In this document: in pieces, positions 1-5,630 of the stretch
Position numbering within the stretch: the stretch's first letter is position 1
How the letters are laid out: each line of letters starts with the position of its first letter
Source of the DNA: Actinomycetes bacterium
GTDB taxonomy: Bacteria > Actinomycetota > Thermoleophilia > RBG-16-64-13
Assembly: GCA_021815245.1 (NCBI GenBank)
Contig: JAKAHF010000059.1
Location: 1 to 8,580 of the forward strand
Reading direction: 5' to 3'
Length of the DNA: 8,580 bases
Position numbers and translations under genes: made by a program
Notes under the pieces: model-generated
What the model was told of the DNA's origin: nothing
Database searches by the model: none
What the model saw: only the letters and a program-made list of their open reading frames with translations

Positions 1-780
1 GTGCATGAAGGCCTGCGGGAATCCGTCTTCGGTGTGGTTCATCAGGTAGGCGCGAAAGCCCAGGCGGCGCAGGCCGTAGGCCTCGCCCGCCTCGAGCACC
101 TTGTTGTAGACCGCGATGCCGTCCTCAGCCTTGCCGTGCAGCTCGTAGGCCAGGGTGCCCGCCATGCCCACGCGCACGACGTTGACGTCGCGGCCGTCTA
201 CGGCGCTCGGACGGTGGTGCATGAACTTGATGTCGTGAAGGTCGTCGCCGCTGGCCGCCTCGAGCAGTTCCAGCGAACGCGGCCCGGCGATCTGATAGAG
301 AAACACCTTGCCGCTCAGAATCTCCCCGAGCGTGCTGCCATCGGCGCCCCACTCCCCCGTCTCGAAGGCGTAAGCGATGTAGTTGGCCCCCATCTCGTAG
401 GAGATGAACTCGTCCTCGGCGAGCCGCAGCATCACGCCGTCGCCCATATCGTAGCCCCGCTCGTCGCACATGATGGCGTGCTTGCCGGCGCCAACGGGCC
501 AGCGCTCGAGATCGTTCACAAGCACTCGCGACAGGAACTCGACCGCGCGCCTGCCCTTCACCCTGAAGGTCGGCATGGGGTTGAGACTGTGGCTGATGTA
601 GGCCGAGGTCTTGTACGACATGACCTCGTCTTGCCAGCCGGTGTATTCGAAGGGCATCAGGACGGGGCCACCGGCGAAGTACAGAGCTACACTCGGGTCG
701 TACGGAATCAAGGGATGGTGGATGAAACTCATCCCCGAAGGAGTTCCAAGCGGTTGCCCACCAGGAGCGTCAGCGCTCAC
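1..780 (-). CDS. GcvT/LigM-like folate-dependent methyltransferase (O-demethylase type), C-terminus cut by window edge
   Basis: The reading frame is open from codon 780 down to base 1, giving 260 residues of a protein whose family (LigM/DesA aryl-O-demethylases, related to glycine cleavage T-protein) is usually about 460-470 residues. Family-like stretches seen are VNDLERWPVGAGKHAIMCDE (about residues 88-107), followed by a GYDMGDG segment where GcvT proteins have their conserved Asp region, then LYQIAGPRSLELLE (161-174), IKF (184-186), VRVGMAGTLAYELHG (202-216) and LRRLGFRAY (237-245). Members transfer a methyl group from an aromatic methoxy group or an amine to tetrahydrofolate in the cytoplasm. 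I chose the GTG at 780 because GAGGAA sits just upstream; an in-frame ATG at 732 has no convincing ribosome site and would remove 16 residues. It has its own promoter, so it is probably a separate transcript from UroD-A. The family is fairly sure. The substrate (vanillate- or syringate-like, or another methyl donor) is not. Confidence 0.8.
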   Translation of the reverse strand, partial: MSADAPGGQPLGTPSGMSFIHHPLIPYDPSVALYFAGGPVLMPFEYTGWQDEVMSYKTSAYISHSLNPMPTFRVKGRRAVEFLSRVLVNDLERWPVGAGKHAIMCDERGYDMGDGVMLRLAEDEFISYEMGANYIAYAFETGEWGADGSTLGEILSGKVFLYQIAGPRSLELLEAASGDDLHDIKFMHHRPSAVDGRDVNVVRVGMAGTLAYELHGKAEDGIAVYNKVLEAGEAYGLRRLGFRAYLMNHTEDGFPQAFMH

Positions 781-783
781 GGC

Positions 784-789
784 TTCCTC
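784..789 (-). promoter_or_regulatory. Ribosome binding site favouring the GTG start at 780
   Basis: On the minus strand GAGGAA is followed by GCC and then GTG, so the GAGG core lies 5 nt from the start codon. The alternative ATG at 732 is preceded by CTCCTTCGGGG, which has no purine-rich site, so this element decides the start. Confidence 0.6.
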
Positions 790-868
790 GTTTCTCGTGT
801 CCGTCCAAGCCGAGCGACCCTGCCATGGAGTTCAGCAGGCGGAATCCTGTTCTGCATTCCTCTGTGGC

Positions 869-897
869 AGAATAGCCAGCCTGCAGCGACTTGTCAA
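869..897 (-). promoter_or_regulatory. Sigma70-type promoter for the GcvT/LigM-like gene
   Basis: The minus strand reads TTGACA (897-892), a 17-nt spacer, then TATTCT (874-869). The -35 is a perfect consensus match and the -10 matches in four of six positions. Predicted transcription start is near 862, giving a leader of about 80 nt before the GTG at 780. The bases TTGACAAGTC resemble TTTACAAGTC at the SBP1 promoter, which may point to a shared regulator. Confidence 0.65.
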
Positions 898-908
898 TCA
901 CGCACAGA

Positions 909-950
909 CGGGAAAGGGCCGAAAAGCTTGCACTTTCCGGCCCTTTCCCG
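909..950 (-). terminator. Strong hairpin after UroD-A, probable transcription terminator
   Basis: The arms 909-926 and 933-950 pair over 18 positions with one mismatch (922 against 937), leaving a 6-nt loop. It lies about 50 nt past the UroD-A stop. No uridine run follows on either strand, so it is not a textbook intrinsic terminator. A smaller perfect hairpin (969-974 with 980-985, 5-nt loop) lies between it and the gene. It ends only about 11 nt before the -35 of the next gene's promoter. Confidence 0.55.
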
Positions 951-1000
951 CTCGGAGGCGCGCCCGGCGGCGACTGAGCGTCGCCAGCGCCCCCGAAAGA

Positions 1001-2368
1001 TCACCCGTTCCAGGCTCGACCCGTGTCGATCATGGCCTTGAGCGTCTCGGGCTTGGCGTCGTCGACCACGGCGCCGGTCATGAGCATGAATCCGCCGTCG
1101 GTCGCGCAGGTATCGAGTAGGTTGTTGACGTAGGTCTCGACCTCACCGGCCGTGCCCACGGCGAGCAGTGAGCTCGGCACGTTGCCGGCGATGCAGGCCC
1201 GCCCACCGAGGACGCGCTTGGCCTCGGCCATGTCGGTGTGATCGAACAGCCAGACCACGCTCCCGGCCGGGAGTTCGTCGTCGGCTATCGCCTGCAAGCG
1301 CGAGTTATAGCCCCCCTCGGCGAACATGAGGGGCACGCAACCCTGCTCGACAAGACCAAGCATCACGGCCTTCAGGGTCGGCCAGTAGAACGTGCGAAAG
1401 TCGGCGTCGCTCATGAACCCGTCGGCGCCTTTGTGCAGAACGAAGATACACGCCGGAGCGTCGGCTATCGCCAATTGGTTGAGTATCCAGCGCGTCATGA
1501 GTGGCGTGAGCCGTTCGGAGGCGGCGATGATCTTCTCAGGCTGGCGGAAGCGGTCCATCACGATGCCCCGAGTGCCACGCAGCGTGTCGGCAAGAACGTC
1601 ATAGGGCGCCTTGCCCATGGCTCCGACCATGGGCGCGATGCCGAGTCGCGCAGCCGCGTCGCCATTGGCCATGCCGGTCGTCAGCAGGTAGCGGAACGAC
1701 TCCTGAGCGGCCTCGCTGATCTGCCGCACCGCCTCGAGCACCGCCGGATTGGCGAAGGGCAAGATGTTGGCCCAGATCATCGAGGCTTCCATCATGTTGA
1801 CAAACGAGTCGAGCCCGGCCAGCGGAGCGAAGGCCGAACCTATGCGCGGCAGGAACGTGGTGCGAAACCAGTCGGACGGATCGGCGATGAGCGCGTCGTA
1901 GTCCTCAGCCTTCATGTACTCGGCTTCGACGTACTGCCACGGCGTGTGCTCGCTGATGCCATGGCCGGGCCACTGGATGAACTGCAGACCCAGCTTGTCG
2001 AAGACCGAAGCCGGCGGCACCGGCATCGACTGGTAGTCGGGCTGAAAATGCTCGTAGAAGGCGGTCCAAGCGGCGCCCGCCCTCTCGAATTCGTACATGG
2101 ACTCCTTGAGCGTGAGGCCGCCGAACTTCGTGGGATAGAACCCCATGACGGCGTTGACCGGCACCCTGGCAGGCTTCTTCAGCTCGAGGGCGTCGATGAA
2201 CATCTGCAGGCGCTCGGTGTACGCCCGCCTGGCCTCGTCGCCGGCGAAGGGGACGCTCCGCGCCGCGAACCAGCGGTCGAACCTGCGCTGACGGCGTTGC
2301 CGCCAGTCGAGCCGATCCCACCCGTCGAACGTTGTGTCGGGGGGGATGGAGGGACTCGTGTCGCTCAT
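1001..2368 (-). CDS. URO-D superfamily methyltransferase, large 455-residue type (UroD-A)
   Basis: The protein belongs to the uroporphyrinogen decarboxylase superfamily, in the branch of cobamide-dependent methyltransferases rather than haem enzymes: about 455 residues against about 340 for HemE or MtaA. Motifs shared with UroD-B are WPGHG (133-137), DTLRGTR (261-267), LHKGADGFMSD (311-321) followed by FYWP, AEGGYNSRL (350-358), and a Cys at 392 just before GNVP (395-398). The C-terminus TGAVVDDAKPETLKAM lacks the Cys that supplies the last zinc ligand in MtaA/MtbA, and the usual H-x-C is replaced by HKG. H312, E351 and C392 are candidate metal ligands (inference). Likely role: moving a methyl group between a substrate and the corrinoid protein, or between that protein and an acceptor. 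AAGGAG lies 10 nt before the ATG. It follows SBP1 by 138 nt on the same strand and is probably co-transcribed with it. Confidence 0.85.
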   Translation of the reverse strand: MSDTSPSIPPDTTFDGWDRLDWRQRRQRRFDRWFAARSVPFAGDEARRAYTERLQMFIDALELKKPARVPVNAVMGFYPTKFGGLTLKESMYEFERAGAAWTAFYEHFQPDYQSMPVPPASVFDKLGLQFIQWPGHGISEHTPWQYVEAEYMKAEDYDALIADPSDWFRTTFLPRIGSAFAPLAGLDSFVNMMEASMIWANILPFANPAVLEAVRQISEAAQESFRYLLTTGMANGDAAARLGIAPMVGAMGKAPYDVLADTLRGTRGIVMDRFRQPEKIIAASERLTPLMTRWILNQLAIADAPACIFVLHKGADGFMSDADFRTFYWPTLKAVMLGLVEQGCVPLMFAEGGYNSRLQAIADDELPAGSVVWLFDHTDMAEAKRVLGGRACIAGNVPSSLLAVGTAGEVETYVNNLLDTCATDGGFMLMTGAVVDDAKPETLKAMIDTGRAWNG

Positions 2369-2421
2369 GGCAGTCTCGCTCCTTGGGCACGCAGTAGACG
2401 TGTTTGTTGTTTGTGTTGAAT

Positions 2422-2470
2422 CCTAGCGGCGAAGAATCGGGCACCTCCCGCCCGATTCCCCGCCGCTAGG
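2422..2470 (-). other. Long intercistronic hairpin between SBP1 and UroD-A
   Basis: Outer arms 2422-2431 and 2461-2470 (10 bp) and inner arms 2434-2442 and 2450-2458 (9 bp) are separated by a 2x2 internal loop and closed by a 7-nt loop. There is no uridine tract after it on the minus strand; the following bases are A/C-rich. It sits 37 nt past the SBP1 stop and 53 nt before the UroD-A start. It could be a partial terminator or a stabilising structure that leaves more message for the binding protein than for the enzyme, a common arrangement for transport operons. Confidence 0.6.
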
Positions 2471-2506
2471 CAAAGCGCTGCTATCCCGCTACATAGCCGA
2501 CAATCG

Positions 2507-3805
2507 TCACGGAGTCGGATCCGGGCTGATCCACGGCTTGAGTTCGACCTTGCCGTTCATGACCAGCGACACCGGCACCGGATATGCCCAGGCATGGTTG
2601 GCCATGCCGAAGAGCTGCGCCCCGGTCGGGAAGCCGTCGCCAAACAGGGTCGGTATGGTCGACAGGGTCTCCCACTTGGCCTTGACAGCAGTCGGATCGA
2701 TGCTGTCGGCCGCTTCGATGGCGAACTTCAGCATGTAGAGCGCGTTGGGAGCCAGACCATACATCTCGCGGTTGGGGTCGCCCTTGGCCACGAGCTGCTT
2801 GTAGATCTCGGTCTGGCCAGAATCGGTGATGTCCTTGTTGAGTACGAGCACCAAGTCGGTGGCCGCCTCGACACCGGTGATGCCGATGAGCTGCTCGGCA
2901 TCGGCCGGGCAGACGATCGGGCCGGTGTAGCCAAGGGTGCGCAGACCCTTCACGACGCCCGCGAACGAGGGCAGAATACCGATCGGCATCCACACCGCGT
3001 CGGGATTCTGGGCCTTGATCTTGGCGGCGGTCGGGTTGTAGTCCTCAGCGTTGGTGGCAAAGAGCACCGGGTCGCCCGAGAGGGTGAGGCCGCTCCTCGT
3101 CACGAGGTCCTTGAAGGCCGTCTCGAAGGCCGGATACGTCGCATCCTCGGTGGCCATGCAGATGGTCTTCACGTCTGGATAGTATTCCTTGATGGCCTTG
3201 AGGGCGGCCGACTGCTGGTTGATGGGATCCATGCCGAGGAACTCATAGGGAGTCTGGGGACCCATCTCGCCGGGCTGCATGCCGTTGTAGCAGGCAACGT
3301 GCAGAACTTGCGCCTGCTCGAGGATCGGCGAAGTGGCCACGTTGAAGAACGCGCCCGGGCCGATCACGAACTGCACCTTCTCGTCGAGAACGAGCTTGGT
3401 GGCGGCGGCGGTATTGCCGTCGAGGCTGCTCTTGCCATCTTCGATGACCAACTCGATCTTGTAGGCCTTGCCGCCGGCCTTGATGCCGCCCTCTTCGTTG
3501 ATGATCTCGGCCAGATACTCGAGGTCGACCTTGTCGGCCGCGTCGACGACCGAATACCAATCAGACAGCGAGAGGATGGCGCCAATGCGCAATGTCTCGG
3601 TCGGCTCGCCCGTGGTGACCACGGTGGTGTCGCTCGAAGCCGGCCCGGTGGTCGGCGGAGCGGTGGTGTCAGGCGCGGTAGTGGGTGTGGTATCTGGTGG
3701 CGCCGTCGTTGAAGAATCCTTGTCGTCGCCGCCACACGCGGCGAAGACAAGCCCGAAGGCCAGCACGACCAGCAGTGCGGCCACGAGCCATTTGCTCCTT
3801 GTCAT
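2507..3805 (-). CDS. Type-I periplasmic substrate-binding lipoprotein of an ABC transporter (SBP1)
   Basis: This 432-residue protein begins with MTRSKW, a hydrophobic signal segment (about 7-22) and a lipobox ending AAC with Cys24, so it should be a membrane-anchored lipoprotein. A Thr/Pro/Asp-rich linker (about 31-68) leads to a Leu/Ile/Val-binding-type domain (about 70-425) with IGAILSLSDWYS (74-85), EEGGIKAGGK (104-113) and GLAPNALYML (350-359). The family delivers amino acids, aromatic acids or other small ligands to a membrane permease. No permease or ATPase gene lies in the window. The ATG at 3805 was chosen because GGAAAGGGG precedes it and the signal peptide starts there; the 39 upstream in-frame codons are leader. 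It heads a unit with UroD-A, suggesting that the ligand is that enzyme's substrate (inference). It is colinear with SBP2 and about 80% identical over residues 131-180. Confidence 0.88.
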   Translation of the reverse strand: MTRSKWLVAALLVVLAFGLVFAACGGDDKDSSTTAPPDTTPTTAPDTTAPPTTGPASSDTTVVTTGEPTETLRIGAILSLSDWYSVVDAADKVDLEYLAEIINEEGGIKAGGKAYKIELVIEDGKSSLDGNTAAATKLVLDEKVQFVIGPGAFFNVATSPILEQAQVLHVACYNGMQPGEMGPQTPYEFLGMDPINQQSAALKAIKEYYPDVKTICMATEDATYPAFETAFKDLVTRSGLTLSGDPVLFATNAEDYNPTAAKIKAQNPDAVWMPIGILPSFAGVVKGLRTLGYTGPIVCPADAEQLIGITGVEAATDLVLVLNKDITDSGQTEIYKQLVAKGDPNREMYGLAPNALYMLKFAIEAADSIDPTAVKAKWETLSTIPTLFGDGFPTGAQLFGMANHAWAYPVPVSLVMNGKVELKPWISPDPTP

Positions 3806-3903
3806 CTGCAGCCCCTTTCCGATTCGAAGACCCTGTCGTACTTGCGGACTAGCCAGGTCGACGTCGACCTGTCCCGGCGCCTCCCTCTGGCGCCTATCGG
3901 ATA
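3806..3903 (-). promoter_or_regulatory. Structured 5' leader of SBP1, conserved with the SBP2 leader
   Basis: Between the predicted start near 3903 and the ATG lie about 97 nt. Two hairpins are evident: GGCGCC at 3889-3894 pairs with GGCGCC at 3876-3881 around a 7-nt loop, and a perfect 18-bp palindrome at 3854-3871 can fold with a 4-nt loop. Similar blocks also occur before SBP2: CCGGnACAGGTC, GACAGGG, and TTCGAnTCGGAAAGGG covering the ribosome site. It could be a regulatory RNA element or simply a duplicated leader. I do not recognise a known riboswitch. Confidence 0.45.
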
Positions 3904-3909
3904 CCGCCG

Positions 3910-3939
3910 ATTCTACAATCAAGTAGCAAGACTTGTAAA
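3910..3939 (-). promoter_or_regulatory. Promoter of the SBP1-UroD-A unit
   Basis: The minus strand shows TTTACA (3939-3934), an 18-nt spacer and TAGAAT (3915-3910). The -35 and -10 each match the sigma70 consensus in five of six positions. The extended string TGTAGAATCG is identical at the SBP2 promoter. Confidence 0.6.
3920..3935. promoter_or_regulatory. Candidate operator inside the SBP1 promoter (inverted repeat)
   Basis: CAAGT-AGCAAG-ACTTG is a perfect 5-bp inverted repeat with a 6-nt spacer, lying between the -35 and -10 of the SBP1 promoter. A repressor bound here would block SBP1-UroD-A transcription. The adjacent HutC-type regulator is the natural candidate (inference). An exact copy was not found at the SBP2 promoter. 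Confidence 0.4.
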
Positions 3940-3950
3940 GCAGTTTGCTA
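3924..3950. repeat. Inverted repeat TAGCAA/TTGCTA in the divergent promoter region
   Basis: TAGCAA at 3924-3929 and TTGCTA at 3945-3950 form a 6-bp inverted repeat around a 15-nt spacer. It overlaps the SBP1 -35 element and faces the gntR side. The centre-to-centre distance is 21 bp, two helical turns, which would suit two dimer contacts on one face. Alternatively this may be chance. Confidence 0.35.
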
Positions 3951-3994
3951 TCTAGCTTATTGTGCTTCGCCTTACTATCATGCTATCTATGTTA
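3946..3994 (+). repeat. Direct repeat TGCTATCTA upstream of gntR
   Basis: TGCTATCTA occurs at 3946-3954 and 3981-3989, each followed two bases later by TTA, a 35-bp period. The stretch is much more AT-rich than the surroundings and must contain the gntR promoter, although no clear -35/-10 pair stands out (TTGTGC at 3960 with TATCTA at 3984 is the best, and it is weak). The repeats could be autoregulatory operator sites. Confidence 0.4.
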
Positions 3995-4039
3995 GGATGG
4001 CCGTGTTCCCACCGGCCCACCAACCCGGGATGATGTATC

Positions 4040-4828
4040 GTGTCAGGCATGCACGAGAAGCTCGACAAACGCGGCGAGAATGGGTCTCAGACCGCTCCCT
4101 ATCTGAGGATCGCGCGCACCCTCGAGCACCAGATATCCGCGGGCGAGTACCCGCCGGGATCGCGGCTCCCCTCGGTCGCCCAGCTGTGCGGGCGCTTCGG
4201 CGTTAGTTCCATGACTCTGCGTCGCGCGCTGGCCACCCTCGAGGACCGGGGACTTGTCTACGGTGTGAAGGGCAGCGGCACCTACGTGAGCTCGCCCGGC
4301 CAGAGCGACCCGGACTACCATCTCGAGCCGGTCACAGACCACGGGTGGCACGAACCACCCGACACCCGCCTTCTTTCGACCACTATGACGCGAGCTGACG
4401 CGCGGGGAGCCAAGGAACTTCAGGTGCCGGTCGGCACACGTCTGGTGCACTTCCGGCGCCTGGTCTACAAGAACGGCACTCCCGCCATGTACCACAACGA
4501 GTACATCCTGTACGACCCGAGGCGGGCGCTGGTCGAATCGCAACTGCAGCTCACGGCGCTCGAGAGTCTGATGGAATCCGACCGCACCGAGCGCTTCTAT
4601 AGCGGAGAGCAGATCATCAGCGCTCTCCTGCTCGACGATGCCACTGCAGTCGTGCTCGGCGCACGCGAAGGCGACCCGGCGCTTCTTCTGGAGCACGTCT
4701 TCTATGATGGTGACGACCGGCCGGTCAGCTATGGCTCGTTTCTCGTGCGCGCCGACCTATTCAGGCTGCGCTCGCGCTCGGAGTCGGCCCGCAAAGTCAT
4801 AGGTGTGGAGATGCTCGGTGACGCTTGA
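4040..4828 (+). CDS. GntR-family transcription regulator, HutC subfamily (wHTH plus UTRA ligand domain)
   Basis: The N-terminal winged helix (about 19-85) shows the GntR pattern: YLRIARTLEHQISAGEYPPG (21-40), RLPSVAQLCGRFGVSSMTLR (42-61), RALATLEDRGLVYGVKGSGT (62-81). Residues about 105-245 fit a UTRA effector-binding domain, with an expected VGTRLVHFRRLVYKNGTPAM segment (131-150) and a closing strand DRPVSYGSFLVRADLFRL (226-243). Such regulators usually repress nearby catabolic genes until a small ligand binds. The start is the GTG at 4040, preceded by GGGATGATG; an ATG three codons later (4049) is equally possible. The gene diverges from SBP1 and its last 11 bases overlap the corrinoid gene, so regulator and corrinoid protein are made from one message. 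Family assignment is secure. The effector (substrate or demethylated product) is unknown. Confidence 0.92.
   Translation: MSGMHEKLDKRGENGSQTAPYLRIARTLEHQISAGEYPPGSRLPSVAQLCGRFGVSSMTLRRALATLEDRGLVYGVKGSGTYVSSPGQSDPDYHLEPVTDHGWHEPPDTRLLSTTMTRADARGAKELQVPVGTRLVHFRRLVYKNGTPAMYHNEYILYDPRRALVESQLQLTALESLMESDRTERFYSGEQIISALLLDDATAVVLGAREGDPALLLEHVFYDGDDRPVSYGSFLVRADLFRLRSRSESARKVIGVEMLGDA
4807..4810 (+). promoter_or_regulatory. Ribosome binding site fixing the corrinoid-protein start at 4818
   Basis: GGAG lies 7 nt before GTG 4818, inside the end of gntR. The earlier in-frame GTG at 4803 overlaps this region and has no ribosome site of its own, so the later start is preferred. Confidence 0.6.
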
Positions 4829-5495
4829 CGACCTTACCCGCTCGATGATCGAACTCGACGAGGATGCCACTCTCGAGATCGCGCGCGAACTGGTCGCCGG
4901 GGGACAGACCACGCGCACGTCGATGCTCACGGCCTGCCAACAGGCCCTGAGGGTGGTCGGCGAGCGCTACGAACGGCGCGACTACCACCTGTCGGCGCTC
5001 ATCATGGGTGGCGAGATCTTCAAAGAAGTGATGGACATCCTCGAGGAGCCCGCGAACCCGGCCCCGGCGCAAGTAGGGTCGATGGTCCTGGGAACTGTGG
5101 CCGACGACATCCACGACATAGGCAAGAGCGTGTTCCGTGCGGTCGCTGAGAGCTACGGGTTCACGGTGGTGGATATCGGAGTCAACGTCCCCAAGGAGGA
5201 CTTCTTCGAAGCTGCGCGGCGATTCAAGCCCGATATGGTGTGTTTCTCGGGGCTGATCGCGGCCGCCTTCAGAAGCATGCGCGAGACGGCGGAGTTCTTG
5301 CGCTCACGCGAAGACGACCTTGGCTATCACCCGTTCATCGTCATCGGCGGCGGCACAATCGACAGCACGGTCGCCGCCTACGTGGGAGCCGACGCCTGGA
5401 CGAGCGACGCCTTCGAGGGCGTCCACATGTGTCGGCGACTACTCGAGCAGAAGCCGCAGGCCGAGCAGCGCGCCCGCGCCACGCGCGACCGCTAG
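4818..5495 (+). CDS. Corrinoid (methylcobamide) carrier protein of the MtaC/MtbC type
   Basis: From GTG 4818 the product has 225 residues, the normal size for methyltransferase corrinoid subunits. Residues 1-85 form the helical cap domain, with LSALIMGGEIFKEVMDIL (58-75) as its typical end. Residues about 87-212 form the B12-binding Rossmann domain. The signature ADDIHDIGKSV (95-105) contains Asp97-x-His99-x-x-Gly102, where His99 would be the lower axial ligand of cobalt, followed by SGLI (144-147) and GGGT (177-180). The Co(I) state accepts a methyl group from a substrate methyltransferase and hands it to a second one. It is translationally coupled to gntR. It is the only corrinoid protein in the window and may serve all three URO-D proteins (inference). 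The last 14 residues are a charged tail. It converges with SBP2. Confidence 0.93.
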   Translation: MTLDDLTRSMIELDEDATLEIARELVAGGQTTRTSMLTACQQALRVVGERYERRDYHLSALIMGGEIFKEVMDILEEPANPAPAQVGSMVLGTVADDIHDIGKSVFRAVAESYGFTVVDIGVNVPKEDFFEAARRFKPDMVCFSGLIAAAFRSMRETAEFLRSREDDLGYHPFIVIGGGTIDSTVAAYVGADAWTSDAFEGVHMCRRLLEQKPQAEQRARATRDR

Positions 5496-5520
5496 ATCCT
5501 CTTCGGGCCCGACGCATCGC

Positions 5521-5535
5521 GGACGGCGCCCGTCC
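5521..5535 (+). terminator. Small hairpin after the corrinoid gene, weak terminator candidate
   Basis: GGACGG (5521-5526) pairs with CCGTCC (5530-5535) around a 3-nt loop, 25 nt past the stop. Only TTACC follows, so there is no proper uridine tract. The stronger hairpin at 5577-5606 may be the real end of this transcript. Confidence 0.3.
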
Positions 5536-5576
5536 TTACCGGCACCGTCACGTCCGTGCAGTGAGCCCATAGAGAA

Positions 5577-5606
5577 GAGGCGGCTGCCCTCTCGGGCAGC
5601 CGCCTC
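5577..5606 (-). terminator. Terminator between convergent SBP2 and corrinoid genes
   Basis: Arms 5577-5589 and 5594-5606 form a perfect 13-bp GC-rich stem with a TCTC loop. On the minus strand it lies 24 nt after the SBP2 TAA and is followed by TTCTCTAT, a modest T-rich tail, so it best serves SBP2. It could also stop plus-strand transcripts. Confidence 0.75.
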
Positions 5607-5630
5607 ATTCGCTACGAGGTCAGCTGATGC

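Noticed and set aside
1..1041. Plus-strand open frame of 346 codons at the left edge
   Set aside because: The minus strand carries the GcvT/LigM-like protein with recognisable motifs; the plus frame also runs through a hairpin and a promoter.
1001..2368. Haem-pathway uroporphyrinogen decarboxylase (HemE)
   Set aside because: Length of about 455 residues, absence of the HemE N-terminal signature, and context with a corrinoid protein favour a methyltransferase role.
1238..2419. Long plus-strand open frame (393 codons) opposite UroD-A
   Set aside because: Its product is Arg/His/Gly-rich with no recognisable family motif, and it mirrors the codon bias of the clear minus-strand enzyme gene; it is a high-GC antisense shadow.
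2594..3712. Long plus-strand open frame opposite SBP1
   Set aside because: The composition is typical of antisense translation of a GC-rich gene, and the minus strand encodes a clear lipoprotein.
3806..3903. Cobalamin riboswitch in the SBP leaders
   Set aside because: No B12-box-like GCCACTG or associated conserved core was found, and the leaders are only about 97 nt, too short for a full cobalamin aptamer.
3806..3922. N-terminal extension of SBP1 to the ATG at 3922 (and the like extension of SBP2 to 7103)
   Set aside because: The signal peptide with lipobox starts at the inner ATG, which has a ribosome site; the extension would cover the -10 element and leader.
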